A DNA stretch of 64,000 nucleotides, taken from assembly GCF_006716085.1 (NCBI RefSeq), contig NZ_VFON01000001.1:186001-250000 (forward strand). The letters are read 5' to 3'. The stretch comes from Leucobacter komagatae. Its GTDB lineage: Bacteria; Actinomycetota; Actinomycetes; Actinomycetales; Microbacteriaceae. The position numbers and the translations under genes are program-made. The notes under the pieces are model-generated. The model was not told the DNA's origin, did no database searches, and saw only the letters and a program-made list of their open reading frames with translations. Shown here one piece after another: positions 23,185-32,063 of this stretch; the stretch's first letter is position 1; each line of letters begins with the position of its first letter.

Positions 23185-24714
23185 ATGGACTTCATCGGTG
23201 CCCAGCCCACGCTCGATCTCACCTATTCAGACGTCTTCCTCGTGCCTCGGAGGTCGGCGGTCGGGAGCCGCCTCGCGGTCGACCTGGCGCCCACCGACGG
23301 CACGCCCGCCACGGTCCCGCTCGTCTCCGCGAACATGAACTCGGTGACGGGCCCGAGGCTCGCGGCGGTGCTCGCGCGCCGCGGCGGCCTCGGGGTGCTG
23401 CCGCAGGATATGAGCGAGACGGGACTCATTGACGCGATCGCGTGGGTAAAGGCGCAGCCCGTGGGCTTCGACACCCCGATCGTGCTCGGGCCCGAGCAGA
23501 CCGCAGCCGATGCCCTCCGCCAGGTACCCGCGGCGGAGGGGCAGGTTGTCGTGGTCGTCGAGGGCGGCTCGGCCTACGCGGGTGCGTTGCCCGGCGGCTC
23601 CGAGCCCGGGCAGACATTCCCGGCGGAGCGCGTGCTCGGCGTCCTCGCCGCGACGCGGCTCGCCGAGCTGCCCGGCGACGCCAAGCTTGGCGATCTTGCG
23701 ACTGGCCGGGTCCCGGTGCTTGAGCTCGGTGAGCTTGGCTCGGCTGCGAGTGAGCCCCGCGCGATGTTCGACGCCGTCGATGCTGCCCTCACGGGGAGCG
23801 GCGATACCGGCGCCGAGGCCGTCATTATCGCCGAGCAAGGCCGGGTGCGCGGCACGCTCTCGCGCAGGTCAGCGCTCAGGGCATCGATCTACCGCCCGGC
23901 CGTTGACGGGGGCGGGCGCCTCGCCGTCGCTGTCGCGGTCGGCATCAACGGCGACCCGGCCGCTCGGGCGAAGGCGCTCGCGGCCGCGGGCGCCGACGTG
24001 CTTGTCGTTGACACCGCGCACGGACACCAGGATGGCATGATTCGGGCGCTGCGCGAGATCTCCGCGCTCGGGCTCGGGCTCCCGATCGTCGCGGGGAATA
24101 TCGTCACGGCCGACGGCGTCGTCGACCTCGTCGGCGCAGGCGCCACGATCCTGAAGGTCGGGGTCGGGCCCGGTGCGATGTGCACGACCCGCATGATGAC
24201 GGCCGTCGGCCGCCCGCAGTTCTCCGCCGTGCTCGAAACCGCGCAGGCGGCTCGTGAACTCGGCGCCCACGTATGGGCAGACGGCGGCGTGCGCTACCCG
24301 CGCGACGTCGCGCTCGCGCTCGCCGCTGGCGCGGGATCGGTCATGATCGGATCGTGGTTCGCCGGCACCGCCGAGTCGCCGGGGGAGTTGCTTGCCGACG
24401 CGAGCGGCCGCCAGTACAAGGAGTCGTGGGGCATGGCTTCGACGAAGGCAGTGCAGGGCCGGTTCTCGAAGCTTGACGCCTTCGAGCGCGCGCGCAAGGA
24501 ACTCTTTGCCGAGGGTATCTCGTCGTCGAAGATCTACCTAGATCCGCAGCGCCCGAGCGTCGAGGATCTGGTCGACATGATCACGTCGGGCGTGCGGTCG
24601 TCGTTCACCTACGCTGGCGCGGCGTCGCTTGCGGACTTCCACGTGAACGCGCGCGTCGGCCTGCAGTCTGCCGCCGGGTACGAGGAGGGCAAGGCGCTGC
24701 CCGTGTCGTGGTAG
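23185..24714 (+). CDS. guaB1: GuaB1 family IMP dehydrogenase-related protein (GMP reductase)
   Basis: A 509-residue TIM-barrel enzyme of the IMPDH/GMPR superfamily. The active-site loop GPGAMCTTRMMTAVG holds the nucleophile Cys333. A CBS-like insertion lies around residues 95-230. The phosphate-binding WADGGVRYPRDVALALAAGA follows, and the C-terminal part has KESWGMASTKAV. This actinobacterial subgroup was shown in mycobacteria to be a CBS-regulated GMP reductase, so GMP to IMP conversion is the best call. The start is ATG 23185, matching the family's short N-terminus; it lies seven bases past a TACGCT box, so the mRNA may be leaderless. Divergent from mscL. Confidence 0.88.
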   Translation: MDFIGAQPTLDLTYSDVFLVPRRSAVGSRLAVDLAPTDGTPATVPLVSANMNSVTGPRLAAVLARRGGLGVLPQDMSETGLIDAIAWVKAQPVGFDTPIVLGPEQTAADALRQVPAAEGQVVVVVEGGSAYAGALPGGSEPGQTFPAERVLGVLAATRLAELPGDAKLGDLATGRVPVLELGELGSAASEPRAMFDAVDAALTGSGDTGAEAVIIAEQGRVRGTLSRRSALRASIYRPAVDGGGRLAVAVAVGINGDPAARAKALAAAGADVLVVDTAHGHQDGMIRALREISALGLGLPIVAGNIVTADGVVDLVGAGATILKVGVGPGAMCTTRMMTAVGRPQFSAVLETAQAARELGAHVWADGGVRYPRDVALALAAGAGSVMIGSWFAGTAESPGELLADASGRQYKESWGMASTKAVQGRFSKLDAFERARKELFAEGISSSKIYLDPQRPSVEDLVDMITSGVRSSFTYAGAASLADFHVNARVGLQSAAGYEEGKALPVSW

Positions 24715-24762
24715 AAAGAGCGGACGTTCGACCTTAGCTCGGATTCTTGGTACCGTTCCTAC

Positions 24763-25329
24763 ATGACAGGCCTACGAGCATCAGCGTCCACAGTGTCCGG
24801 AATTCAGCGCAGAGGGGCGCTGCGTCGGGCGTTTGGGGTGTCACTGACTGTGCTTGCGGTAGCCGCCCTGGTCGGTTGTTCGTCGGCCGCGCCAGAGAAG
24901 CCTGAGGCGTCGGAGCCGCCGAAGAGCTCGCCTGCTCCGGTCGAGACGACGCCAGAGCCGGCTGCCGAGGAGCCAGTTGAGTTTCCGATGCCCGCCGCCG
25001 CGGGCGACCCGGGCCAGTCGCTCGAGGAGGCGTGCACGCTGCTGTACGCGGGCTCCGCAATCCACCAGGAGGGCGCATCGGCGCTCAACCTGAAAGACAC
25101 AGAAGAGCTTGCGCGCGAGCTGCCGCGGATTGTCTCGGAGTCGCAAGCCGAGTTCGTGAAGGTGGGCAACCCCCAGGCGGCGCCGATTGCGACCGAGTAT
25201 TCGAAGCAGGTGGCGCTGATGAGCCAGGCGATGCTCGGCGGCGAGTACGCGATGACCGAGATCGCCGCGGCGGGTGCGGGCGTGCAGGCCGTCGTTGACG
25301 ACGCCGTTGCGCTCTGCCCGAACCCCTAG
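24763..25329 (+). CDS. Lipoprotein, hypothetical
   Basis: A 188-residue exported lipoprotein. A basic 25-residue N-terminus precedes a hydrophobic stretch ending at the lipobox (AALVGC, Cys39). A Pro/Glu/Ser-rich spacer of about 40 residues follows, and then a helical domain with QSLEEACTLLYAGSA and a C-terminal ALCPNP. Function not recognised. A TACCGT box ends seven bases before the ATG with no ribosome binding site, suggesting a leaderless mRNA. Confidence 0.75.
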   Translation: MTGLRASASTVSGIQRRGALRRAFGVSLTVLAVAALVGCSSAAPEKPEASEPPKSSPAPVETTPEPAAEEPVEFPMPAAAGDPGQSLEEACTLLYAGSAIHQEGASALNLKDTEELARELPRIVSESQAEFVKVGNPQAAPIATEYSKQVALMSQAMLGGEYAMTEIAAAGAGVQAVVDDAVALCPNP

Positions 25330-25444
25330 CGGCGCCTCCGGGCCGCGAATATGGCCGATGGGTGCGCGGGGGTCGTTAGACTAGGGAGCCTAGCTGCGTA
25401 GATTGCAGCGCTCTCAAAACTCGAAGTGCACTCAAGGAGCTTTG

Positions 25445-26872
25445 GTGGAATACATCTCGACCCGCGGCGGGATGTCCCCCGCACCCTTCAGCGCGACGCT
25501 GCTCGAAGGGCTTGCGACCGACGGTGGACTCGCCGTTCCCGAGACCATGCCCGAGATCACCCTTGACCGGATCGAGAGTTGGCGTTCCCTGAGCTACGCC
25601 GAGCTCGCCACCGAGATCCTCAGCTTCTTTGCGACCGACATCCCCGGCCCTGAACTCGCCGCGATGTGTGAGCGCGCGTACCGCGAAGAGGCCTTCTCTC
25701 CCGGGATCGTGCCGCTCACGACCATCAGCGACTCGATCACGCTCCTCGGGCTCTCAGAGGGGCCGACGCTCGCGTTCAAGGACATGGCGATGCAGTTCCT
25801 CGGGCAGTCGCTCGAGTACGTGCTCCGCAAGACCGGGCGCACGCTGAACATCGTCGGCGCAACGTCGGGTGATACCGGCTCCGCGGCCGAGTACGCGCTT
25901 CGTGGTAAGGAGGGCGTCTCGGTCTTTATGCTCTCGCCGCAGGGGCGCATGAGTGACTTCCAGCGCGCTCAGATGTACTCCCTCGACGACGCGAACATTC
26001 ACAACATCGCCGTCGACGGCGTCTTCGACGATTGCCAGAACCTCGTGAAGGCGATCGCGGGCGACCTCGAGTTCAAGCGCGAGTACAGCATTGGCGCGGT
26101 GAACTCCATCAACCTCGGCCGTATTTCCGCGCAGGTGGTGTACTACTTCTGGGCGTGGCTCCGTGCGAGCGACGCGCTCACCGCAGAAGAGCGCGAGACG
26201 TTCAAGGTCTCGGTCACGGTTCCGTCTGGCAACTTCGGCAACATCCTCGCCGGGCACTACGCCCGCGAGATGGGCGCGCCGATTCGTCGCCTCGTGCTCG
26301 CTGCAAACGAGAACAATGTGCTCGACGACTTCTTCCGCACCGGCGTCTACGCTCCGCGGGCCTCGGCAGAGACCTACCTCACGTCGAGCCCGTCGATGGA
26401 CATCTCGAAGGCGTCAAACCTCGAGCGCTTTATCTTCGACCTGCTCGGGCGCGACCCTGAGCGCCTGAACGCTGCGTGGCGCGAGCTCGAGGAGACGGGC
26501 AAGATCGACTTGAGTTCCGAACTGCCGCGGTTCGTCGGTGAGTTCGGGATCCAGAGCGGCACGAGCACGCACGCCGACCGCGTTGCGACGATTCGCTCGG
26601 TGCGCGAGGAAAGCGGTGTCATGATTGACCCGCACACCGCCGACGGCGTGAAGGTTGCCCGCGAGCACGTCGAGGCTGGCGTGCCGATGCTTGTGCTCGA
26701 GACCGCGAAGCCCGAGAAGTTCCCCGAGATCGTGCTTGAGGCGACGGGGGAGCGCCTGGGGATGCCGTCGGAGCTCGCGGGCCTCCTCGACCTGCCGCAG
26801 CACGTTGTGGAAATGAGTAACGATGAGGGCGCGCTGCGCGAATTCGTCGCGGCAAGGGCTCTGCGCGCGTAG
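25445..26872 (+). CDS. thrC: Threonine synthase
   Basis: Converts O-phosphohomoserine to threonine with PLP. GTG 25445 is chosen because AAGGAG sits at ideal distance and the product then begins VEYISTRGG, the normal N-terminus of the long E. coli/yeast-type enzyme. 475 residues. The PLP lysine is Lys112 in TLAFKDMAMQF. The phosphate-binding loop is GATSGDTGSAAEYAL, and SVTVPSGNFGNILAGHYA is the second conserved block. No attenuator or riboswitch is visible upstream. It stands apart from hom and thrB, which are not in the window. Confidence 0.95.
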   Translation: MEYISTRGGMSPAPFSATLLEGLATDGGLAVPETMPEITLDRIESWRSLSYAELATEILSFFATDIPGPELAAMCERAYREEAFSPGIVPLTTISDSITLLGLSEGPTLAFKDMAMQFLGQSLEYVLRKTGRTLNIVGATSGDTGSAAEYALRGKEGVSVFMLSPQGRMSDFQRAQMYSLDDANIHNIAVDGVFDDCQNLVKAIAGDLEFKREYSIGAVNSINLGRISAQVVYYFWAWLRASDALTAEERETFKVSVTVPSGNFGNILAGHYAREMGAPIRRLVLAANENNVLDDFFRTGVYAPRASAETYLTSSPSMDISKASNLERFIFDLLGRDPERLNAAWRELEETGKIDLSSELPRFVGEFGIQSGTSTHADRVATIRSVREESGVMIDPHTADGVKVAREHVEAGVPMLVLETAKPEKFPEIVLEATGERLGMPSELAGLLDLPQHVVEMSNDEGALREFVAARALRA

Positions 26873-26911
26873 ACTCCACAACACATGGACCGCACCTAGG
26901 AGGGGTTTCCA

Positions 26912-28123
26912 GTGTTCGGACGCCGCACAGAGCAGGTACTCACACGACGCATTGTTGAACTAGAGCGCCGGAGCGGCATTCGCGTGCCGTCCGACGGCGC
27001 CACCGAGCCATCGAAGCCCGATCCGACCTCGAGCGAGGCCAGGTCGCGCGCAGGCGGGGCCTGGGGTGACACCTTCGGCATGATCGCGACCCGCTCGCTG
27101 CAGGTCATCATCGTGCTCGTGCTGACGACGGCCGTGGTGTTCGGGCTGCGAACCCTGAGCACGGTGTTCATCCCGATCCTGCTCGCCCTGATCTTCGCGA
27201 GCACGTTCGCGCCGGTGATGCGCTGGCTCCGGGAGCGGCGCGTGCCCTCCGCGCTCGCGACGGTGCTCGTACTGCTCGCGATCGTGCTGCTCCTCGCGGG
27301 CGTCGGCTGGCTCATCGTCTGGGCCGTTCGCGATGAGTGGGACGAACTCGCAGAGCAAGCGCAGAGCGGGTTCGAACAGGTTGTCGCCTGGGTGCAGACG
27401 CTGCCGTTCGCACCCAGCTCAGAGCAGATCTCTGAGTGGCAGGACGCCGTCGTTGACTTCGTCACGAGCTCACAGTTCGGTTCGGGCGCGCTCGCCGGCG
27501 TTGGGGCGATCACGAGCTTCGTCACGGGGCTCGTGCTCATGATTGTCGTGCTCTTCTTCTTCCTCAAAGACGGCCCGCAAATCTGGCAGTTTATCCTCCG
27601 CCCGTTCCGCGGCGACGCTCTCGCTCGGGCGGAACGCGCAGGCGCGAAGACCGTGTCGACGCTCGGATCGTACGTGCGCGGTACGGCGGCCGTCGCCGCC
27701 GTCGATGCGATCGGTATCGGGATCGGCCTCGTGATCCTCGGCGTGCCGCTCGCCCTGCCGCTCGCGGCGCTCGTCTTCATCCTCGCGTTCATCCCGATCG
27801 TCGGTGCGACCGTGGCCGGCATCCTCGCCGCCCTTGTCGCCCTCGTGGCGAACGGACCGATCAGCGCGGTGCTCGTCGTCGGCGTCGTCGTGCTCGTGAA
27901 CCAGCTCGAGGGCAACTTCCTGCAGCCCGTACTTATGGGGCGCGCGCTCAAGCTGCACTCGCTCGTGATTCTGCTCGCCCTGACGATTGGCACGGTGCTC
28001 AGCGGTGTGCTCGGCGCGGTGCTCGCCGTGCCGATCGCCGCCGTTGCCTGGGGCATCATCCAGGTGTGGGACGGCCCGAACCTCCCCGCGAAGCCCTTCC
28101 GCCCGCGCGAACAGCGCGCGTAA
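26912..28123 (+). CDS. AI-2E family transporter (PerM/TqsA superfamily)
   Basis: A 403-residue polytopic membrane protein starting at GTG 26912 with AGGAGG upstream. A hydrophilic N-terminus of about 60 residues precedes paired helices (LQVIIVLVLTTAVVFGL and PILLALIFASTFAPV). A long extracytoplasmic segment at about 125-185 follows, then FFFLKDGPQIW and the conserved C-terminal blocks IPIVGATVAGILAA and NQLEGNFLQPVLMGRALKLH. Family members export autoinducer-2, Na+ or unknown ions; the substrate is not assigned. A small membrane-protein gene follows 43 bases downstream. Confidence 0.88.
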   Translation: MFGRRTEQVLTRRIVELERRSGIRVPSDGATEPSKPDPTSSEARSRAGGAWGDTFGMIATRSLQVIIVLVLTTAVVFGLRTLSTVFIPILLALIFASTFAPVMRWLRERRVPSALATVLVLLAIVLLLAGVGWLIVWAVRDEWDELAEQAQSGFEQVVAWVQTLPFAPSSEQISEWQDAVVDFVTSSQFGSGALAGVGAITSFVTGLVLMIVVLFFFLKDGPQIWQFILRPFRGDALARAERAGAKTVSTLGSYVRGTAAVAAVDAIGIGIGLVILGVPLALPLAALVFILAFIPIVGATVAGILAALVALVANGPISAVLVVGVVVLVNQLEGNFLQPVLMGRALKLHSLVILLALTIGTVLSGVLGAVLAVPIAAVAWGIIQVWDGPNLPAKPFRPREQRA

Positions 28124-28166
28124 TCTCCGGCGGCGCACGGTGCGCCGCCGCACCCGAAAGGACGCC

Positions 28167-28577
28167 ATGCGTTTTCTCCTCAACATCCTCGCGCAGATCG
28201 TGCTCGCCGCGATCGCGCTCGTGGTGATCCACTTCGCGCTCTCCGGCGTGACGCTCCACCTCGCCGGGTTCTTCATCGCGCTCGGCGTCTTCACGCTCGC
28301 GCACGCGATCCTCCGCCCGGTCGTGATGAAGCTCGCGGAGCGCTACGCGGCGCCGCTGACCGGGGGAGTCGGCCTCGTCGCTACGCTGCTCGCGCTGTGG
28401 ATCGCGACGCTGTTCAAAGGAGGCATCGTCATCTCCGGCCTGCAGGCCTGGCTGCTTGCGCCCGCCATCGTGTGGGTCATCACCGCGCTCGGCGGTTGGA
28501 TCGTCGGAAAGTTCGTGATCGACCGCAGGCTCGAGAAGCGCGATTTGGCGAGGAAAATTGCGCATTCCAAGAAGTAG
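28167..28577 (+). CDS. Small four-helix membrane protein, hypothetical
   Basis: A 136-residue integral membrane protein with four hydrophobic segments (near residues 5-27, 30-48, 64-85 and 92-113) and a basic C-terminus. The layout resembles the phage-holin-family/YvlD-like proteins, but I claim no function. ATG 28167 has GAAAGGA upstream. It probably shares a transcript with the AI-2E family gene. Confidence 0.72.
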   Translation: MRFLLNILAQIVLAAIALVVIHFALSGVTLHLAGFFIALGVFTLAHAILRPVVMKLAERYAAPLTGGVGLVATLLALWIATLFKGGIVISGLQAWLLAPAIVWVITALGGWIVGKFVIDRRLEKRDLARKIAHSKK

Positions 28578-28698
28578 CGGCGGCGCAACACGCGCGGGTG
28601 CACCGGTTTTGGGCCCTCGATTTGCGCAGGGGCGGGGTACGTGGGAATATATATGAGTTGTCAACGACGGCCTAGGCCGGAAGGAGACAACAGCGTCC

Positions 28699-28771
28699 GG
28701 CCCCATCGTATAGCGGCCTAGTACGCCGCCCTCTCACGGCGGTAACGCGGGTTCGAATCCCGCTGGGGTCA
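28699..28771 (+). tRNA. tRNA-Glu (anticodon CTC)
   Basis: 73 nucleotides fold as a standard cloverleaf. The acceptor stem GGCCCCA/TGGGGTC has one G-U pair and discriminator A. The anticodon stem CCGCC/GGCGG encloses the loop CTCTCAC with anticodon CTC, which reads GAG. The T-arm is GCGGG-TTCGAAT-CCCGC. The 3' CCA is not encoded. Upstream, an AT-rich TATATATG about 45 bases before the gene may be the -10 region. Confidence 0.96.
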
Positions 28772-28777
28772 CCGGAT

Positions 28778-28809
28778 AAGAAAGCCTCACCTTCGGGTGA
28801 GGCTTTCTT
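28778..28809. terminator. Intrinsic terminator of tRNA-Glu
   Basis: A 14-bp perfect stem (AAGAAAGCCTCACC with its complement) closed by a TTCG tetraloop, starting six bases after the tRNA. The A-run on one side and T-run on the other make it a terminator in both directions. Confidence 0.93.
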
Positions 28810-28847
28810 CGTTTGTGCTCGGCGTTGGTGTAGTGTTGCCAGGCAGT

Positions 28848-28880
28848 GGGGGAAACCGGATGTCCGGTTTCTCCCTTTTG
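28848..28880 (+). terminator. Second intrinsic terminator before the accessory island
   Basis: A 12-bp stem, GGGGGAAACCGG with CCGGTTTCTCCC (one G-U pair, 4-base loop), followed directly by TTTTG. It lies only 45 bases upstream of the next gene, so it is either a back-up for the tRNA terminator or, if transcription starts near 28843 (TAGTGT at 28831), a leader attenuator. Confidence 0.75.
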
Positions 28881-28924
28881 TATCTGTGGGCCGTTTGCAG
28901 ATCTGATGGGCTGAAGGGCGGACG

Positions 28925-30667
28925 ATGAGTGACATCGAATTCGATGACGGGCTTGCTGGGGCGCTCTCTCAGACAGTTCGGAGTGTTGCTGATGAACTGC
29001 GGTCGCAGGCCGTGCTTCGTAGTGATGCGGCGCATGCGGCTGCGACCGATTTTGCGGGCGCGTATGCGGTAGCGTTTGGCCTGGCATGTTGGACTGAATC
29101 GCAGGATCGTGGTCGCTTAGCTGGGGCGCTGCACGCGGTCGCGGACCAGGTAGATGGTGCCCGCGTGAAAGCGCAGGAGGAGCGGTCACGCCTGCAAGCA
29201 AGAGCTGAGTGGCGTGCTCGTGAGGAGCAGAGGCTTGCGGCCCAGGCGGCAGATCCAACTGGAAGCGAGTACGCGGCGGAGGCAGCAGGTGATCCTGAGC
29301 CCTCCACCCCGCGGGTAGCGGCTCCGACAATCACGGCGGTGTTTCGACAGGGACAGCGTTCCCGCGCCGGCGGGAGCAGCCCCGGGAAGTCTTCCGCTGA
29401 TCCAGAGAAGCTCCGTGCGTTTGCGACACAGAGTCGTGGCCTGAACACCGCAATGGACGACTTGATCTTGCGCACGCAGACCGCATGGTCTGGATTTACG
29501 GCAAACTGCGGCTGGGTGAGGTTCGGGACGATCTCGTTTCTGAACGGATTTACCGCGATGTTGCGCGAGAACCAGCTCGACGTCGTCTGGGTGGGACATA
29601 TCGCGGAGGCGTTCGAGAAGGCTGGGGGGTTGGGATCCCTCCCGAACACGGTCATTCAGACCGCTCTCGCGAAGTATGACGCGCGTATCGGGACCAACCG
29701 GTATCACCCGCTACTCGAAGAGCTGTTTGGTGACCCGTTTAAGCCCGGCGGGCAGCTCAAAGCTACTCCGACGCCCGAAGCCGTGGGGCTGTGGTGGGCA
29801 GGCCTGACGGAAGCGCAGCGTGCGAAGCTACTTGCGTCGGTGCCATTAGTGATTGGCAACCTCGACGGGATCCCGATCTCTACCCGAATTGAGGCGAACG
29901 CGTTGACCGCGAATTACTTCGCAAGCAGACCTGACCTCACGAAGAACGAGCGAACCTACTGGGAGGCTGTCGCAAAGGGTTCCCGAATACTCGTGTCGAG
30001 TGACCCGGCGAACTATCGCATCATTGAGATGGTAGGGACACTCACCCCGGCTACCAAAAACACAGTTACGTATATCCCTGGCACGGGAGCGAGCATGAAG
30101 GACTTCTACGGGCGCAGTATCCAGGCCTTTGCAGAACACCTCGTGGAAGAGAGCGCGGGCGAAACGGTCGCGTTCGTCTACAAGGATGGCCCGTGGGCGA
30201 CGTGGGCCGGAAGCCGCCGCAACTCCAGCGCTGCGGCAATGCAGGCGCTTGGTGACAAGGTTGCTTCGTTCCAAAACGGTGTGATTGGGCTGGACCCGAC
30301 CGGTGGGGCGATTCCGCAGAACGGGATCACGCACAGCGCCGGGCTGACGATCACCACGGCCGCTGAGCGTAAACGGGTGAAATTTGACAACGTCATCTCG
30401 CTGTCTGGCTCGTATGTCATGCCGGGCTGGAGTCCGGTCGAAGGAACAAAATACCATCACATGCAGTACGACAACGAGGCGATCAACCTGCTTGACGATC
30501 TCGCGGTTCACGGCACCCCGCATAAGCTGACGGGTGTGTTTACGCAACACATCTTTGACGGTGAGGGCACCGGTAAGATTCCTGCGCATAACCGCATCGC
30601 TCAAGGACCTGGCACCAACGCCGAGCCGCTGGAACGAGCTGTAGGAATCCTTGAGGAGTCAAGATGA
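28925..30667 (+). CDS. Two-part alpha/beta hydrolase with helical N-terminus, putative secreted effector
   Basis: A 580-residue protein. The first 240 residues are largely helical with WXG100-like features: an Ala-rich bundle (ALSQTVRSVADELRSQAVLR), a charged coiled-coil stretch at 80-105 and a second bundle around TQTAWSGF near 188. There is no Sec signal. Residues about 287-331 carry LTEAQRAKLLASVPLVIGNL and DGIP, the hallmark of DUF1023-type alpha/beta hydrolases. The nucleophile elbow is ITHSAGLT with Ser471. This layout fits an ESX/type VII secreted hydrolase, but no ESX secretion gene is in the window. It overlaps the next gene by ATGA. Codon use is visibly less GC-rich than in the flanking genes, suggesting horizontal origin. 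Confidence 0.72.
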   Translation: MSDIEFDDGLAGALSQTVRSVADELRSQAVLRSDAAHAAATDFAGAYAVAFGLACWTESQDRGRLAGALHAVADQVDGARVKAQEERSRLQARAEWRAREEQRLAAQAADPTGSEYAAEAAGDPEPSTPRVAAPTITAVFRQGQRSRAGGSSPGKSSADPEKLRAFATQSRGLNTAMDDLILRTQTAWSGFTANCGWVRFGTISFLNGFTAMLRENQLDVVWVGHIAEAFEKAGGLGSLPNTVIQTALAKYDARIGTNRYHPLLEELFGDPFKPGGQLKATPTPEAVGLWWAGLTEAQRAKLLASVPLVIGNLDGIPISTRIEANALTANYFASRPDLTKNERTYWEAVAKGSRILVSSDPANYRIIEMVGTLTPATKNTVTYIPGTGASMKDFYGRSIQAFAEHLVEESAGETVAFVYKDGPWATWAGSRRNSSAAAMQALGDKVASFQNGVIGLDPTGGAIPQNGITHSAGLTITTAAERKRVKFDNVISLSGSYVMPGWSPVEGTKYHHMQYDNEAINLLDDLAVHGTPHKLTGVFTQHIFDGEGTGKIPAHNRIAQGPGTNAEPLERAVGILEESR

Positions 30668-31233
30668 TTATCCGTAGTTCAGCGGTTCTTGTCGCGCTCG
30701 TGTGTGGTGTCATGCTGTCAGCTTCGGGGTGTGCTCCCGACTTATCTCCCCAGGAGGAATACGTGCTTCCAAAGATCAGCCTCGCAGAACTCCGCGCAAC
30801 CCAAGATGCTGAGCTTGAGCGGTTTAGAGAGCTCGTGCCGTCCGACATCATCGTCAAGGATTACGGCATTTCGCCACCACGCAGGGCGATGTCGTGCAAC
30901 GTATTGGATGCTCAGCCGATTACCTCGGATAGCGGAGTGCAACTTGCAGGCCGCTGGCGTGCGTTGGCTGCCGCCGAGACGGACCTGGAAACGATAGTCG
31001 AAGAGATCCGAGCAAACTACGCCGCAAAGTCTGGCTGGAGCACGCGGTCGGGAGATCAGCTCGATGATCCACTCACGAGTACCCTGGTCGTCTTCACTTC
31101 ACCGGACGGCTACCAGTACTACGTGCGTGTTAGCACTGAGCCCAATCGTGAAGGTTTGAAAACGGTCTCGGTGTCGAGTTTTAGCCCGTGTGTGGAGACC
31201 CCAGCTGACATCGACCTCGATGCTCGGTACTGA
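30664..31233 (+). CDS. Lipoprotein, possible partner or immunity protein of the hydrolase
   Basis: A 189-residue lipoprotein: short hydrophobic signal with lipobox SASGC, then an alpha/beta domain of no family I recognise, with a CNV...C pair (one Cys in MSCNVLDAQ, one in SPCVETP) that could form a disulfide. The ATG overlaps the hydrolase stop and has GAGGAG upstream, so translation is coupled. Surface-anchored partners of this kind often protect producers from secreted hydrolases; that role is inference. Confidence 0.68.
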   Translation: MIIRSSAVLVALVCGVMLSASGCAPDLSPQEEYVLPKISLAELRATQDAELERFRELVPSDIIVKDYGISPPRRAMSCNVLDAQPITSDSGVQLAGRWRALAAAETDLETIVEEIRANYAAKSGWSTRSGDQLDDPLTSTLVVFTSPDGYQYYVRVSTEPNREGLKTVSVSSFSPCVETPADIDLDARY

Positions 31234-31366
31234 TGGCGCGCATCGCGACGCCACTGTTGCGTCACAAACAGTGAATACCCAGCGGTAGCCCTGCTCCCGT
31301 GACTGCCGGTGTAACGCCGTCAAAGCCAGTTCGAGTACGCCGAGTTGTGTGGCAAGGAGATCGGTC

Positions 31367-31903
31367 ATGTTTCGGAAAACTGTTATAGCGCTTCCCGCAT
31401 TTCTGCTTGTGCTAACTGGGGTGTCTGGCTGCACGAGCCTCTCCGGGCTGCCCTTTGGATCTGCGGCTGGGTGTGCGCCGGCCTCTGAGGTAAATTCGAG
31501 GTTCAACACGCTTCTCCTGGCCAGCGGCATGGGGCTCTCCGAGTCTGACCTGATGGACCTCGACGACGGGCCGTTTCAAACTGTGTCCCCGAGTGTGATC
31601 AACCCGCCTCAGTTGAGGCGGCTGCTTGGGCAAGCATGCGTGTACGAGTCCCAGGACGCGGCGCCGGGTTTTGAAGACGGTACCGCCTGGTTCGTTGTCA
31701 CCAACTCGGAGGTCGAGCATACGGCGGTGGAGGGACTCGTAGAGGGTTGCTCGTACCCTTCAGAGAGAGAAGCTGTCTCGGAGTTTACGGACATCGTGCA
31801 AGATGGCGCCGAGTTCTTCGGGGAGGTCAATGGTGAGATTTCTCTCAACTTCGCCGAGATCTTCCCCCACGCTCAGTATGCTGCGCTGCTACAGGGGTGC
31901 TGA
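31367..31903 (+). CDS. Lipoprotein, hypothetical, second in island
   Basis: A 178-residue lipoprotein. ATG 31367 has AAGGAG seven bases upstream; lipobox LTGVSGC. The mature part has four Cys (GCAPASEV, GQACVYESQ, EGCSYPSE and the terminal QGC), likely two disulfides. No family recognised. It follows the first lipoprotein after 133 bases and shares its less GC-rich codon use. Probably part of the same island. Confidence 0.68.
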   Translation: MFRKTVIALPAFLLVLTGVSGCTSLSGLPFGSAAGCAPASEVNSRFNTLLLASGMGLSESDLMDLDDGPFQTVSPSVINPPQLRRLLGQACVYESQDAAPGFEDGTAWFVVTNSEVEHTAVEGLVEGCSYPSEREAVSEFTDIVQDGAEFFGEVNGEISLNFAEIFPHAQYAALLQGC

Positions 31904-32063
31904 CCGGCGAAACGGGTGCGGGGCTTGCGGAGCCCTCCGGAACGTCTGCCACGCGGATCTGGGACTGGCGGTGGCCGCGCGCGGCGGAAGGGGAGCGCGG
32001 TTGAGTAGCGCCCCTCGGGAGTATGCTTGAACCACCATTTCAACGCACAACGAGGAGCACGTA

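Noticed and set aside
31099..31530. Minus-strand open frame between the two island lipoproteins
   Set aside because: It crosses the ends of both lipoprotein genes and has no ribosome binding site; a remnant in 31234-31366 cannot be excluded.
28699..31990. tRNA-Glu as an integration site with a duplicated attachment repeat
   Set aside because: I found no copy of the tRNA 3' end at the far side of the island and no integrase gene.
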